A DNA stretch of 64,000 nt. Origin: Brasenia schreberi (lineage: Eukaryota > Streptophyta > Magnoliopsida > Nymphaeales > Cabombaceae). The notes under the pieces were generated by a model, which saw only the letters and a program-made list of their open reading frames with translations, made no database searches and was not told the origin of the DNA. Location: NCBI GenBank assembly GCA_036023115.1, contig JAYKKT010000080.1:12777001-12841000 (forward strand), written 5' to 3'. The position numbers and the translations under genes are program-made. Numbering within the stretch: position 1 is the first letter of the stretch; each line of letters begins with the position of its first letter. Shown one piece after another: positions 47,395 to 58,660 of the stretch.

Positions 47395-50300
47395 TATATA
47401 TTGATTATGTTTTTTTTTGTAACCCATGTTATAAATATCCGACGAAGTTTTATGCTGACTGTCGAAAGCCTAACACAACCCTCCTCCTTTATCCAGTCTT
47501 GGGACTGGCAATGCAAGGGTGATCCCTTATATGACCGGAGATAATAAGATTCGTATTGGTTCTTGGAATATCGGAACATTATGCGGTAAGCTAATGGAGG
47601 TGGTAGATACTATGATTCAGAGAAAGATTCATATTCTAGTTTATAAGAGACAAAATGGGTTGGAGAAAAAGCATAGGAGATAGAGAATACAGGTTTTAAA
47701 TTATGGTACTCAGGTAAAGAAAAGGCTCGAAACGGAGTTGGTATTATCATAAATAAAGATTTAAACGATAGTGTAGTAGACATACAATGATATGGTGACC
47801 GAATCATGACGTTGAAATTAGTATTAAGAGCAGAGGTTTTGAATATAGTTTTTGCATACGCACCCCAAGTAGGACTAGAAGATAGTATACAGAGAGTTTT
47901 TTGGGAAGAGTTAGATAAGGTGATTCAAAAGATTCCACAAAAGAAGATGATTTGTTTAGGAGGAGACTTAAATGGACATGTCAGTAAAGCGGCATTAGGA
48001 TATCAAGGGATTCATGGAAACTTTGGTTTTGGAGATATAAACGAGGAAGGTAGGGAGATTTTAAATTTTCCTACGACATTTGATCTCTTTATAGTCAATA
48101 CAATCTTCAAAAAATGAGATGAACATTTAATTACTTATAAGAGTGACTTATCACAAACCCAAATTGATTACTTTATTTGTAGGAAAAAAGATAGAGCGTG
48201 TTGTAAAGATTGTAAGGTAATTCCAGGAGAAAGCTTAACCACCCAACATAGACTTTTAATTATGGATTTACAAATAAAAAATTAGACAAAGAAGAAAAGA
48301 GTACATCGCGCTCTTCAGACTAAATGGTGGAACCTCAAAGTGGGAAAGAAGATATATTTAAACAGAAAGTCTTTCAAGAAGATATTTGAAATTATGTTGG
48401 TACACCCTGTGACATGTGGAACAATATGACTATACATATTAGGAAAGTGGCGAAAGATGTGTTAGGTGTATCTAAGGGAGGTGTACCAGCACAAAAAAAA
48501 GCTTGGTGGTGGAGTGAAGTGGTGCAAAATAAAATCAAGGCAAAGAGGGCGTGTTACAAATTACATTATGCTAAGAAAACTAGTGAAACTTTAGAGGCTT
48601 ATAAGAAAGCAAAGAAGGAAGTGAAAAAGGCCGTGAGTGAATCCAAAGCTAAAATTTGGAAGGATTTATATAAAAAAACTCAACTTAAAAGAGGGTGAAA
48701 GAGATATTTTTAGGATAGCTAGGGCTAGAGATAAGAAAACTAAAGATCTTAATTATGTTAGATGCATCAAAGACAAGGATGAAAACATTCTAGTGGCAAA
48801 TGATGATATAAGAAATAGATAAAAAATCTATTTTTAAAAGCTTTTTAATGAAAATAAAGATGTTAGTATTAACTTAGGAGAGTTAGCCAAATCAGAAAAG
48901 TATATAAACCATAATTTCTACAAACGTATTCAAAACAATGAAGTCAAAGAGGCTCTTAAATATATGAAGGGTGGTAAATTGGTAGGACTAGACAATATTC
49001 CTATAAAAGTTTGAAAAATACTAGGAGAAATAAGAATCACTTGTCTCACAAGACTATTTAATGAAATATGGAGAAACCAAAAGATGCCCGAGGAATGGAG
49101 AGCGAGTACACTTATACCCATATATAAGAACAAGGGAGACATTCAGAATTGTACGAATTATCATGGTATCAAGTTAATGAGCCATACTATGAAATTGTGG
49201 GAAGGAATTATCGAACGTAGGTTAAGACAAGTATCAAGTACAACAAAGAACCAATTTAGATTCATGTCAGACAGATCTATTGTTAAAGCGATTCACCTTT
49301 TGAGACGTCTTATGAAACATTTTAGAGCAAAAAAGAAAGACCTTCAAATGATATTTATTAATCTAAAAAAAGCTTATGATAGGGTACTGAGGGAGGTTCT
49401 TTGGAGAACTTTGGAAAAAAGAGGTATCCTATTGACATACATTAACCATATAAGAGACTTGTATGATGGTGCAAAAACATGTGTGAGGACTCATGAAGGA
49501 ATGACATAATTCTTTGAAGTTAATATTGGGTTACATCAAGGATCAACTTTAAGTCCATACTTATTTATAATGGTGATTGATGAGTTAACAAAACATATTC
49601 AAGATGAAGTACCTTGGTGTATGTTATTTGTAGATGACATTGTATTAGTGGAGGAGTCTAAGAAAAAAGTTAATAGGAAATTGGAACTATGAAGAAAAAC
49701 ATTTGAAAGCAAAGGCCTCCGACTTAGTAGAACAAAGACAGAATATATGGAATGTAAGTTTGATCATTTGGTTACCTCAAAGGATATAGAAATTAAAATT
49801 GGCACACATTGCATCCCTCAAAAGGAAAGTTTTAAATACCTAGGGTCAATTTTTCAAAGTGATGGAAGAATTGATGAAGATGTTATGCATAGAATTAATG
49901 CTAGTTGGTTAAAATAGAGAGGAGCATTAGGTATTCTTTGTGATAAGAAGGTACCATTAAAGTTAGAAGGTATATATTATAGAGCAGCAATTAGGCCTGC
50001 CATGTTTTATGGTTCGAGTGTTGGCAGTTAATCATCAACATGTACAAAAGATGTTTGTGACAAAAATGAAGATGTTGAGATGGATGAGTGGTCATACAAG
50101 AAAAGACCGTATATATAATGAGGTTATAGGAACAAATTAGGAGTGACACAAATAGAGGATAAAATGAGAGAATATCGTTTAAGATGGTTTGAACATATAG
50201 AAAGAAGAATAAAAGAAGACCCTTTAAGAAGGTATGAAAAACTAAATTTGGAAAGTATTAAAAGAGCTAGAGGATGACGACGAAAGTGTTGGAAAGAAAC

Positions 50301-50445
50301 AATAAACAATGATCTAGCTTATTGTGAGTTAACTGCTAGCATGGCACACGATAGGGATCTATGGAAACAAAGAATCCATGTAGCCGACCCCGTCTAGTAT
50401 GGGAAAAGGCTTAGTTGTTGTTGTTGTTATATATTGATTATGTTT
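47395..50445 (+). mobile_element. Near full-length RTE LINE with perfect 18-bp TSD (LINE C)
   Basis: TSD TATATATTGATTATGTTT at 47395-47412 and 50428-50445; element body 47413-50427 (about 3.0 kb). It includes the 5' leader (GACTGTCGAAAGCCTAACAC), endonuclease, RT, and the 3' end GTAGCCGACCCCGTCTAGTA with TTG repeats. Inserted antisense in a COG6 intron. Coding frames carry many stops. Confidence 0.92.
47549..49900 (+). pseudogene. LINE C endonuclease and reverse transcriptase, broken
   Basis: The AP-endonuclease starts KIRIGSWNIGTLCGKLMEVV (47549) and continues with MICLGGDLNGHVSKAALGYQ (47950) after frameshifts. RT blocks: 48414-48822 (MTIHIRKVAKDVLGVSKGGV), 49084-49509 ([20 protein letters not shown]; motif A reads FINLKKAYDRV, so the catalytic Asp is changed to Asn), and the catalytic box as FVDD at 49627-49638. 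Stops interrupt all blocks. A source of activity is unlikely. Confidence 0.85.
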
Positions 50446-50563
50446 AATTGGTTAAGCATGAAATGTTTCAAATATATGTCTCAGAAATTCACTACAAAAG
50501 AGCAAGAGAACAGGAGAAGTCACCTGGCTTGCATGACAAAAATGAATACCTGGATTATTGGAT

Positions 50564-52232
50564 CTAGTAATGCGGATATACAACAACAACTAAGCCTTTT
50601 CCAATACTAGACGGGGTCACCTACATGGATTCTTTGTTTCCACAAATCCCTATTGTGTACCATGTTAGCACTTAACTCACAATAAGCTAGATCATTCTTT
50701 ATTGTTTCTTTTCAACACTTTTGTTGTCGTCCTCTTCCTCTTTTAATACTTTTCAAATTTAGTTTTTCATACATTCTTACAGGTTCTTCTTTTGATCTTC
50801 TTTCTATATGTCTAAACCATCTTAAACGATATTCTCTCATTTTATCCTCTATTGGTGTCACTCTTAATTTGTTTCTAATAACCTCATTATGTATCTGATC
50901 TTTTCTTGTATGACCACTCATCCATCTTAACATCTTCATTTCTGTCACAGACATCTTTTGTACATGTTGATGATTAACTGCCCAACACTCAAAATCATAA
51001 AACATAACAGGCTTAATTGTTGCTCTATAATATTTACCTTTTAACTTTAATGGTATCTTATTATTACAAAGAATACCTAATGCTCCTCTCCATTTTAACC
51101 AACCGTCATTAATTCTATGCGTAACATCTTCATCAATTCTTCTATCACTTTGAAAAATTGACCCTAGGTATTTAAAACTTTCTTTTTGGGGGATGCAATG
51201 TGTACCAATTTTAATTTCTATGTCCTTTGAAGTAAACAAATGATCAAACTTACATTCCATATATTCTGTCTTTGTTCTACTAAGTCGGAGGCCTTTGCTT
51301 TCTAGTGTTTCTCTCCATAGTTCCAATTTTCTATTAACTTTTTTCTTAGACTCCTCCACTAACACAATGTTATCTGCAAATAATATATACCAAGGTACTT
51401 CATCTTGAATATGTTTTGTTAATTCATCAATCACCATTATAAATAAGTATGGACTTAAAGTTGATCATTGATGTAACCCAATATTAACTTCAAAGAAGTC
51501 TGTCATTCCTTCATGAGTCCTCACACATGTTTTTGCACCATCGCACATGTCTCTTATAAGGTTAATGTATGTCAATGGGATACCTTTTTTCCAAAGTTCT
51601 CCAAAGAACCTCCCTCGGTACCCTATCATAAGCTTTTTCTAGATCAATAAATATCATGTGAAGGTCTTTCTTTTTTGATCTAAAATGTTTTATAAGACGT
51701 CTCAAAAGGTGAATCGCTTCAATAATAGATAAGCCTGACATGAATCCAAATTGGTTCTCTGTTGTACTTGATATTTGTCTTAACCTACGTTCAATAATTC
51801 CTTCCCACAATTTCATAGTATGGCTCATTAACTTGATACCTCGATAATTCACACAATTATGAATGTCTCCATTGTTTTTATATATGGGTATAAGTGTACT
51901 CGCACTCCATTCCTCGAGCATCTTTTGGTTTCTCCATATTTCATTAAATAGTATTGTGAGCCAAGTGATTCTTATTTCTCCTAGTATTTTCCAAACTTCT
52001 ATAGGAATATTGTCTAGTCCTACCGATTTACCATCTTTCATATGTTTAAGAGCCTCTTTGACTTCATTCTTTTGACTACGTCGGTAGAAATTATGGTTTA
52101 TATACTTTTCTGATTTGGTTAACTCTCCTAAGCTAATACTAACATCTTTATTTTCATTAAAAAGCTTATAAAAATAGATTTTCCATCTATTTCTTATATC
52201 ATCATTTGCCACTCTCCAGTAATGCAGATATA
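50564..52232 (-). mobile_element. RTE LINE, 5' truncated, inserted in COG6 coding exon (LINE D)
   Basis: TSD CTAGTAATGCGGATATA (50564-50580) and CCAGTAATGCAGATATA (52216-52232), two mismatches in 17. The minus-strand body 52215-50581 begins in the RT region (GTGGCAAATGATGATAT) and ends with the RTE 3' end and TAGTTGTTGTTG. Same orientation as the COG6 transcript. Confidence 0.92.
50712..52212 (-). pseudogene. LINE D reverse transcriptase remnant
   Basis: Two frame blocks on the minus strand: 52212-51562 ([40 protein letters not shown], motif [19 protein letters not shown]) and 51437-50712 (ELTKHIQDEVPWYILFADNI, TRKDQIHNEVIRNKLRVTPI). The catalytic box is FADN (51380-51369), the second Asp changed to Asn. 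A frameshift separates the blocks near 51500. Confidence 0.85.
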
Positions 52233-52548
52233 ATGGTTCAAAATCAGACTTCTTTCATGATGCAGAAACCGTCATGCCATTGTTTGTGTCGATTATTTCC
52301 AGCAGAACCACGACACCTTCACTGACAACTAGTGGTGGGGATAGGTCAGCTGTAATCAGTGGAGGATACTTTAGTATCTTGTCTCCACGAGCTTTTAAGA
52401 TATTAAAGAAGGTCTGCTGAGAAGTCTTTAAGAACCATCAAGGTGTTAGAGAGAGCGGTATCTTTCCCAGGCAAGTCTTCAATCTGTGGGAAATGAAAGC
52501 TTTTAGATGAAACCAAAGAGGCTAACCAATAGGGATAACGAAGCTTAC

Positions 52549-52809
52549 AGTATAGCTGTAGAATTCCAGACAGTTGCTGAGTTTATATGAAAGTATAAGA
52601 ATAGGTTGTGATTGCAATACTTGCTCAACTCTAACTTTAAAAGGACGACAGACCCCTTCAAATATATGATCTAGAACAAAGGTCAGATCCTCTGATTTTG
52701 TGGTGCTGGTTGCACCATCTTCGGAAAAACGTCGAGCTGTAGGTCCAGTGTCAACTGCTGTATCTGGATAAAAGAGACCGAGTACAAGTTCCCGCTCCGA
52801 AGCTAAGGC
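52549..52809 (-). CDS. COG6: COG6 exon
   Basis: Acceptor GCCAAG|GCCTTAGC, donor ACT|GTAAGC. 87 codons, [13 protein letters not shown]...[45 protein letters not shown]. Open and highly conserved. Confidence 0.9.
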
Positions 52810-52885
52810 CTTGGCAAAAGCACAAAAACAACCAATCAGTGCAACCAGATGATAAAAGGAAAATGAGAAGATAGAGCACACAAAC

Positions 52886-53035
52886 CTGATGTAGCCATCC
52901 CAACATGTCCCCTACATAACGCAAAGGATCATGAGCATGTACTTCAATAGGTCTAGGCAGTCCTCCCGGTCCACCACGTGTGAAGTCACTTATGAATCGT
53001 CGTCTAAATAGTGCGTTGTGCCTCATATTCGCCAC
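52886..53035 (-). CDS. COG6: COG6 exon
   Basis: Acceptor TGCAG|GTGGCG, donor CATCAG|GTTTGT. 50 codons, [50 protein letters not shown]: one of the most conserved COG6 segments. Confidence 0.92.
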
Positions 53036-53152
53036 CTGCATCATACGGCCTTGTGTCATAACTCAAAGTAGTCTACTGGGAAATTTTGTTTAGCTAATCT
53101 CTAAATCAACATGTATTCATTAGTCTAAGACACTTTAGTCAATAGGAATTAC

Positions 53153-53276
53153 CTCTTCAGCGCAGTATTTAAAAAGAACGGTTCTCTCCTTCAGGCAACG
53201 AATAGCTTTCTTCAAAAGGTCACTAACTTTAGTGTTGTCACTATCACTCAATTTCCTGCATTCAGCTTGCACCCAC
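53153..53276 (-). CDS. COG6: COG6 exon
   Basis: Acceptor TTGCAG|GTGGGTGC, donor GAGGAG-type GAAGAG|GTAATT. Encodes (R)WVQAECRKLSDSDNTKVSDL, LKKAIRCLKERTVLFKYCAE, E; phase agrees with both neighbours. Confidence 0.9.
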
Positions 53277-53584
53277 CTGCAATTCATGGATTTTGGTAGG
53301 GTAAGAAATGAATTATGGTTTGAAAGGGACAAGATTTCCATAGATCATATGGTAAAGATAAATCCTATATGATAATTCAATGAGTTCAGTGGAAGTATAA
53401 AATCCAACAGTTAGATTAGTTAATGATCACATACTTGAAAAACAGTCATGAACACATACAAGTCAATCTAAATTATGCATAAATTTTACCTATTATAAAT
53501 TCAGTGTCATTTTAGAACAATTTAGTAAACATTATAGCATAATCCAGAAATTGACTTTACCTACTGAAATCAGAAGACAATCAC

Positions 53585-53652
53585 CTGCATAAGCGTTCAT
53601 AAGCACCTTCCTGGTAGACAGCCATCATATCCATTAACTCCAAACCTGCACG
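53585..53652 (-). CDS. COG6: COG6 exon, most 5' one seen
   Basis: Acceptor ATTACAG|CGTGCAGG, donor TGCAG|GTGATT. Encodes RAGLELMDMMAVYQEGAYER, LC(R). The preceding COG6 exon was not found to its right in this window. Confidence 0.85.
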
Positions 53653-53796
53653 CTGTAATGAAGAGGCCTTTTGCTATCTATACATGTTCTCATGAATAAA
53701 AACAACATTACATAGAAAAAAGTAATTGTTAACCTAAAAAATAAGGTCTTACCTTCAAAGAAAATAAAATGATTAAAAACATGTACGAAAGGTAGT

Positions 53797-54094
53797 TGTT
53801 AAAATGTAATAAGGTTGGGCCAATAGGGTCTATAAGTTTATGTTTGTAATCAGGTCCCAACGGACCCAAACCACCAAGGTCACCTGGCACCAGGGCCACC
53901 ATGGAGCCCCAATGGCTATTTTACTAGTCATTGGGTCATCTTCAGCAACCAGTAGCTGAATGCTGCTGGCTTTCACTCCTCTCTTTCTCTCTATAAATAT
54001 TTACCTTGTATTGAATAAATTCAAGCCTTAATTGTATATATATTATCACATTCTTCAATAAAATGAATTCTGATAACTTACATGATTTCTAACA
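53797..54094 (+). repeat. LTR (5' type) of a Copia-like element
   Basis: TGTTAAAATGTAATAAGG...TTTCTAACA, with TATA-like CTATAAATA. Followed directly by TAGTATCAAAGCC, a mutated initiator Met PBS (54095-54107). Same family as the LTR at 61693-61973, roughly 80-85% alike by eye. Confidence 0.8.
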
Positions 54095-54659
54095 TAGTAT
54101 CAAAGCCTAAACTGCAGCAGCAATAGTGATAGGGCCATGACGAGGCGACTGGATGCGGACGGCAGAGATGGAGGCCCAAGCCGATGGTGCCGATGACTAG
54201 TTTGGCCAAGGGTGATGGAGGTGCAGTAGAGCCTATCAGCTGGTAGGTCGCTTGGTGGTGATATGAAGCAGCAGGTGAAGACTGCAAGCTTTCTTTTCGA
54301 AGGTTGCCAAGAAGAAGAACCATCTCGCAATCAACGACGGGAGCGAGGTAGTAGTCGTCGAGAGGCTTAGGTCCTGAGCCAAACCTCATGAAAGAGAGGT
54401 CTCAAAAGATGTCGACCCTGATATAGCGATAGCGAGGATATAGCGGATTGAGTAGTACACTTTTATTTAAGATTAAAAATTATATATATATAATGGGTTA
54501 TCTAATTTCTAAGAAATATCAAGAAACACAACCACTTCTTTCATAAATATGAATCAAATTAAATAAATAAATTTTACTTCCAACTTCTAAGAATTAACAT
54601 ATGATAGGGCGCTTGGATTCATCAACCCCCAATTTCACAGTTTCGAGTATAGCGAGTGA
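54095..54659 (+). other. Degraded internal sequence after the LTR
   Basis: Starts with the decayed PBS. 54110-54400 is GC-richer than its surroundings but no gag domain is recognised. At 54421-54450 there is a cluster ATATAGCGATAGCGAGGATA-TAGCG, echoed near 59460-59560. Confidence 0.45.
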
Positions 54660-55113
54660 GAATTCTGACTTGCAGCCAGTCTGTCAACTAATTCAGCACA
54701 ATGGTAGTTGGAAATAGAACTTATCGACATCTCTTTTACAAAGAAGAACAAAACTATATATTGAATATTTGCCTAGCCGGGAGAGTGCAAGAGAACTCAT
54801 TCTTTTCATTCCATAATCGAAGGGGTGAATTTTCAACCAGAGGAGCCTATAGAATTGCGTGGATAAACGAAAAGAAGGGGGACAACAGAAATATTATTCC
54901 TTGCAGGAATTCAAGGAAGCAAGAGCATGGCAGCAACGACTTTGGCAACTCCCTATTCCCTCAAAGGTGGGTAGTTTAATGTGGTATTTGTGTTCTCAGG
55001 CCCTTCAGACTACGCTAGGCTTTGAGACAAAGGAATGGGCATGGTGGGGAGCTATTACTCATGCGGTGGTGGTGTCCAATCTCTCGAACAAATACTCTTT
55101 CATTGCCAGAGAA
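54660..55113 (+). mobile_element. L1-type LINE 3' fragment (zf-RVT region), left part
   Basis: Fragments GRVQENSFFSFHNRRGEFST-RGAYRIAW, ARAWQQRLWQLPIPSKVGSL-MWYL and CGGGVQSLEQILFHC match the RT zinc-binding domain pattern (W..IW.L.IPPKV..F.W...C..C....ES..H..F.C). The reading continues beyond the hAT insertion at 58458. Confidence 0.7.
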
Positions 55114-58100
55114 GTTCAAACCAGTGTTGTCTAACGCGTATCGTATCGTGTATCGCTGGGCTCCACGATATGGGCATATCGTATCGTATCGTATCGTATA
55201 GTACTTTAATATTAAAATAATGCAAAAATTAATTAAAATTAATAAAATTTAGTAAAAAATTTAAAAAAAATCAGGAAAAAATCAGGAAAAATCTGATAAT
55301 TGCTTTAAATTCATATAATGTAAGTTTAGTACAGATCGAGCATTCAGCATTGAACAATTGCATCCAAATTTATATATTTTGAATCCAAAAAATAAAATAC
55401 AGACATAGTTTAAAGTACACTACAGTTACATATAATGTTACATTTTACATATTGTAATCAGGATCATCAACTAAATAATCTTCATCTTCTCCTTGTTGCA
55501 GATCCTCATCATCATCAGCCACGCCCATACCTCCTTCTTCAAAATCAAATTCTTCATCTCCATAATGTTGTTGCGCTCCTTCCAAATTAATCCAGGCAAC
55601 GTCTTCTTCTGTTAGGAGGGCATTTTCTTTAGTGTCTTCCATAACCCAATCTTCTAATATATCAAAATTATCCAAACTTATTGGATCAAACTGACTTTCT
55701 TCTCTATTTACTTTTTTTAATTGCCTATGACACAAACAAAGATAAACAATTAGTAAGTAATATTAACAATTGAAAACTGAAGTTAAATAATATTGAATTG
55801 AAAATTTGAAAGTAATACAACATTACCTTTCACGAAGGTGCATGTTACAACGAATATAAACCAAATCATTAAGCCTTTTGTGTTCCAACCTATTGCGCTT
55901 TTTTGTATGGATGTGTTCCAAAACACTCCAATTTCTTTCACAACCTGTTGCACTACAGGTTTGGCTTAAGACTCTAACTGCAAAATCTCTAAGGTTTGGA
56001 CAATCACTTCCAAACCTGTTCCACCAAACATCTGTAAAAAAAATATAAACATTAGAGACATAATAATCCACAGTAATGTAAGATGCAACTTAAACATGAA
56101 AATAAATAATGTACCTAAATGCATCGTAGAGCGGTTGCAAATTGCAACAAGTAAACCCATCAAGTGAAGAGCATTATCATATATCTCTATCTCTCGATGT
56201 ATCGCATCTACTATGCTCTCATCAAGGACTAATTTGTCGATGCATTCAATGATTCCTCGATTAACCTCACCGTCCCTTTTGAAGGTTGCTGAGTATCTCA
56301 ATGATGGGTTTAGATAGTAGGCTGCTGCATGAATAGGCTGATGCAATTGTTTATTCTATCTACTATCAATTATTTTTTACATGGCACATAATCTCTTTTT
56401 TTTCATTAAAGTTATTTCTGATCGCTTCTTTTGCCCTGTCCATGGCTTCATAAAGGTAGCCCATAGATGGTTTCTCCTCACTGTCAGCCAATCTCAAAAC
56501 TTTCACTAAAGGACAAGTAATTTTCAATAATATGATACATGTATTCCAAAATGAACTTCTAAAAACCGTTTCTGCAATCACATTTAACTTTCTATTTCTT
56601 TTGTTTTGAGGCAACTCTGCAAAATGTTGCCACCCATCTGAGGAGAACATTCTCTTTAAAGCTTGCTTCTGTCTCACAATACTCTGTACAGATAAGAAGT
56701 TTGTTGTGAACCGAGTTGCAGCTGTGCGAAGAAGCTCTGCACCTTCTGTGTATCTCCTCATCATACATAAAACAAATGCATGGTTGTAAATAAATTTTGT
56801 AATATCTTAGCAACACTCAGTTGCTGCCTTTATTTCATCCATCTCACCAATGTCCTCGAGGATGAGATCTAAACAATGGGTTGCACATGGTGTCCAGTAG
56901 AAAGTCCCATAAATATCAGTTAAATCCTTTCCAACTGCTTTATAGTTAGCTGCATTATCTGTAATCAATTGGACTACATTTTCTAGCCCAACCTCCTATA
57001 TAACCTTATCAAATTCCTCTCGTAGGATCTCTGTAGTGTGCCTCTCCTCTGACATATCTAGAGATCTCAAAAACATGAGTCTTTTAGGACAATATACAAG
57101 AAAGTTTAGCAATGTCCTTCCTCGCCTATCGGTTCATCCATCTGCCATGATAGTGCATCCTATTTCCTTCCACGATTGTCTCAAAGTCGAACAGTATTAC
57201 TGCACTGCAATCACGGTCTGATCTAATATCTTCCCTCTCAACTTCTGATAAGAGGGCATCCTGTATCCTGGACCAATGTTAGCAATTGCATCTGCCATTG
57301 CTTGAAAATGAAAATTGTTTGCTGCATTAAATGGAATGCATGCATCATAAAACCATCTGCCCACTACAAGGTCTGCTTGATCATGCAGTTGTTCTGAAGC
57401 CATCGCAGCACGAATTCCTGGCTGAGCACCAGGTGTAGTGGAAGGAGGAAAGAACGAATGTATGCTAGAAGAAGAAGCTCTTCCTCTACTCCTTCTTGAA
57501 CTTCCTCTTCTGCCACTTTCAAAGTCTTCAGGTGCAACCCTCTTTCCTCTGCTAGGTGCTCGCGAATTGCTACTACCAATATCTGTTCTAGCATCTGAAG
57601 GCAAACTATCAGTGAATCCAACTCTAGTGGCAGTAGCATCATCAGCTTCTTCACACATTTGGAAATCATCCTTTTGTTGTCTCATTTCCTGTATGCTCTC
57701 AATCATCTATAAGCATTGCCATTTAATACCTTTTGGCACACTTCTAACTCTGCCTGTGCATGGAGCAACTTCTTTCCTGGTTCCTGCTAGGTGGTGTTTC
57801 AACCTTGAAATTCTACCACTAACCACTTTTCACAAAATAAACATCTGATTTTTAACCTTGAACCCTCAATTGGTATACCCCACTGCCATGCCGGATCATC
57901 AGACTTTGAATGAGAGTCTCTACCACCCCTTCCTGCCATCTCAATGGAGTACTTTAATTCAAATAAAAACCTAAAAATAAAAGCACTTCGTAAATCCCCC
58001 AATCTTCAAATAGCACTCAAATCGAGTGTCTCCCACTCATGAATGCAATAAAAATCGTATACACACACTTAATAACTTCATATTTTGTCATTCAAAAAAA

Positions 58101-58465
58101 AAACCAAAATAACACAAAAAAAATAAATATAAAGGAAAAAAATAGAAAAAACATTAAAAATATACCAAAATCCGAGTTTGGAGGCTTGCACGAATACCGT
58201 AGGGCACGATTTTGGAGCTTTGAACACTAAGGAGGTGAAAACTGGCTCTTAGGGAGCTTGAGGAACCCAAAAGGAGAGAGGAAACCCGCGAAAAATTGTG
58301 GGTTTCAGTCGGCCCGAGACCCTTTATAAGGGTCCCAAGGCGTATCGTGCGATACGGGCCGTATCGCATGATATGGTGCGATACACCCGCACCTGCGATA
58401 CGGGCCCCCGTATCGTATCGTGGTGGCCCACGATATGATACGTAACGGACAACATTGGTTCAAAC
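55114..58465 (-). mobile_element. Complete hAT transposon with 8-bp TSD
   Basis: TSD GTTCAAAC at 55114-55121 and 58458-58465 (perfect). Element 55122-58457 (3336 bp). Terminal inverted repeats CAGTGTTGTCTAACGCG (left) and CAATGTTGTCCGTTACG (right, reverse complement). Both ends carry dense CGTATCG/CGATACG words (55137-55200 and 58338-58440), likely transposase-binding subterminal repeats. It encodes a minus-strand hAT transposase and is inserted in an L1 fragment. Confidence 0.93.
55445..57939 (-). pseudogene. hAT transposase (BED finger, DUF659, hATC), disrupted
   Basis: The likely start MAGRGGRDSHSKSDDPAWQ at 57939 leads into a BED zinc finger (CLFCEK... RLKHHLAGTRKEV) interrupted by a one-base shift near 57810. 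Then 57706-57197 (QADLVVGRWFYDACIPFNAA, GPGYRMPSYQKLRGKILD) and DUF659 MADGWTDRRGRTLLNFLVYC (57150), LITDNAANYKAVGKDLTDIY and WTPCATHCLDLILEDIGEMD (56950-56840), with a TAG before EVGLENV. The hAT C-terminal dimerisation motif SATGCERNWSVLEHIHTKKR is at about 55950, followed by an acidic tail. The Asp residues of DGWTD and TDNA are present. Some gaps between blocks may be introns; the TAG and the shift argue against activity. Confidence 0.88.
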
Positions 58466-58660
58466 ACACTTCATTTCTGTGATCCAAACTGTGTGACAAG
58501 GAAATATTGTAGGTAGATGGATTGAACGCATGCAAACTGCATATTGTCAATTATCTCTCCACCCAATGGAAAGGAATTGTTGTCTTTCATGAAAGACGAG
58601 ATCGTTTAGAGCTCAAATAGCAATCAAAACAAACTGTTGGAGACACATGTGTGCATTCAC
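58466..58660 (+). mobile_element. L1-type LINE 3' fragment, right part
   Basis: Continues the fragment ending at 55113 once the hAT and one TSD copy are removed (reading QTHFISVIQTV). Boundary on the right is uncertain. Confidence 0.5.

Larger units (their letters stand above)
50550..52483 (-). pseudogene. COG6: COG6 exon split by LINE D
   Basis: The exon starts at 52483 (acceptor CCACAG|ATTGAAG) with IEDLPGKDTALSNTLMVLKD. It shifts frame before QTFFNILKARGDKILKYPP and PPLVVSEGVVVLLEIIDTNN, reaches TGA after TVSAS, and then FEPL up to 52216. LINE D follows, and the exon resumes at 50580 with ISALLDPIIQ and donor CAG|GTATTC at 50550/50549. The two halves join through the TSD. Confidence 0.88.
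45265..53652 (-). pseudogene. COG6: COG6 (Golgi tethering complex subunit), 3' half, disrupted by a LINE
   Basis: COG6 belongs to lobe B of the conserved oligomeric Golgi complex, which tethers retrograde intra-Golgi vesicles. Minus-strand exons: 53652-53585, 53276-53153, 53035-52886, 52809-52549, 52483 to 50550 (interrupted), 46608-46456 and 45780-45265. Hallmarks: [98 protein letters not shown], and the exact family end DQVRTILGI. In the fifth exon a frameshift follows MVLKD, a TGA replaces a sense codon after TVSAS, and RTE LINE D is inserted with a TSD. Exons upstream of 53652 were not found before the window end. The outer exons are clean, so loss of function may be fairly recent or another copy may be active. 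Confidence 0.88.
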
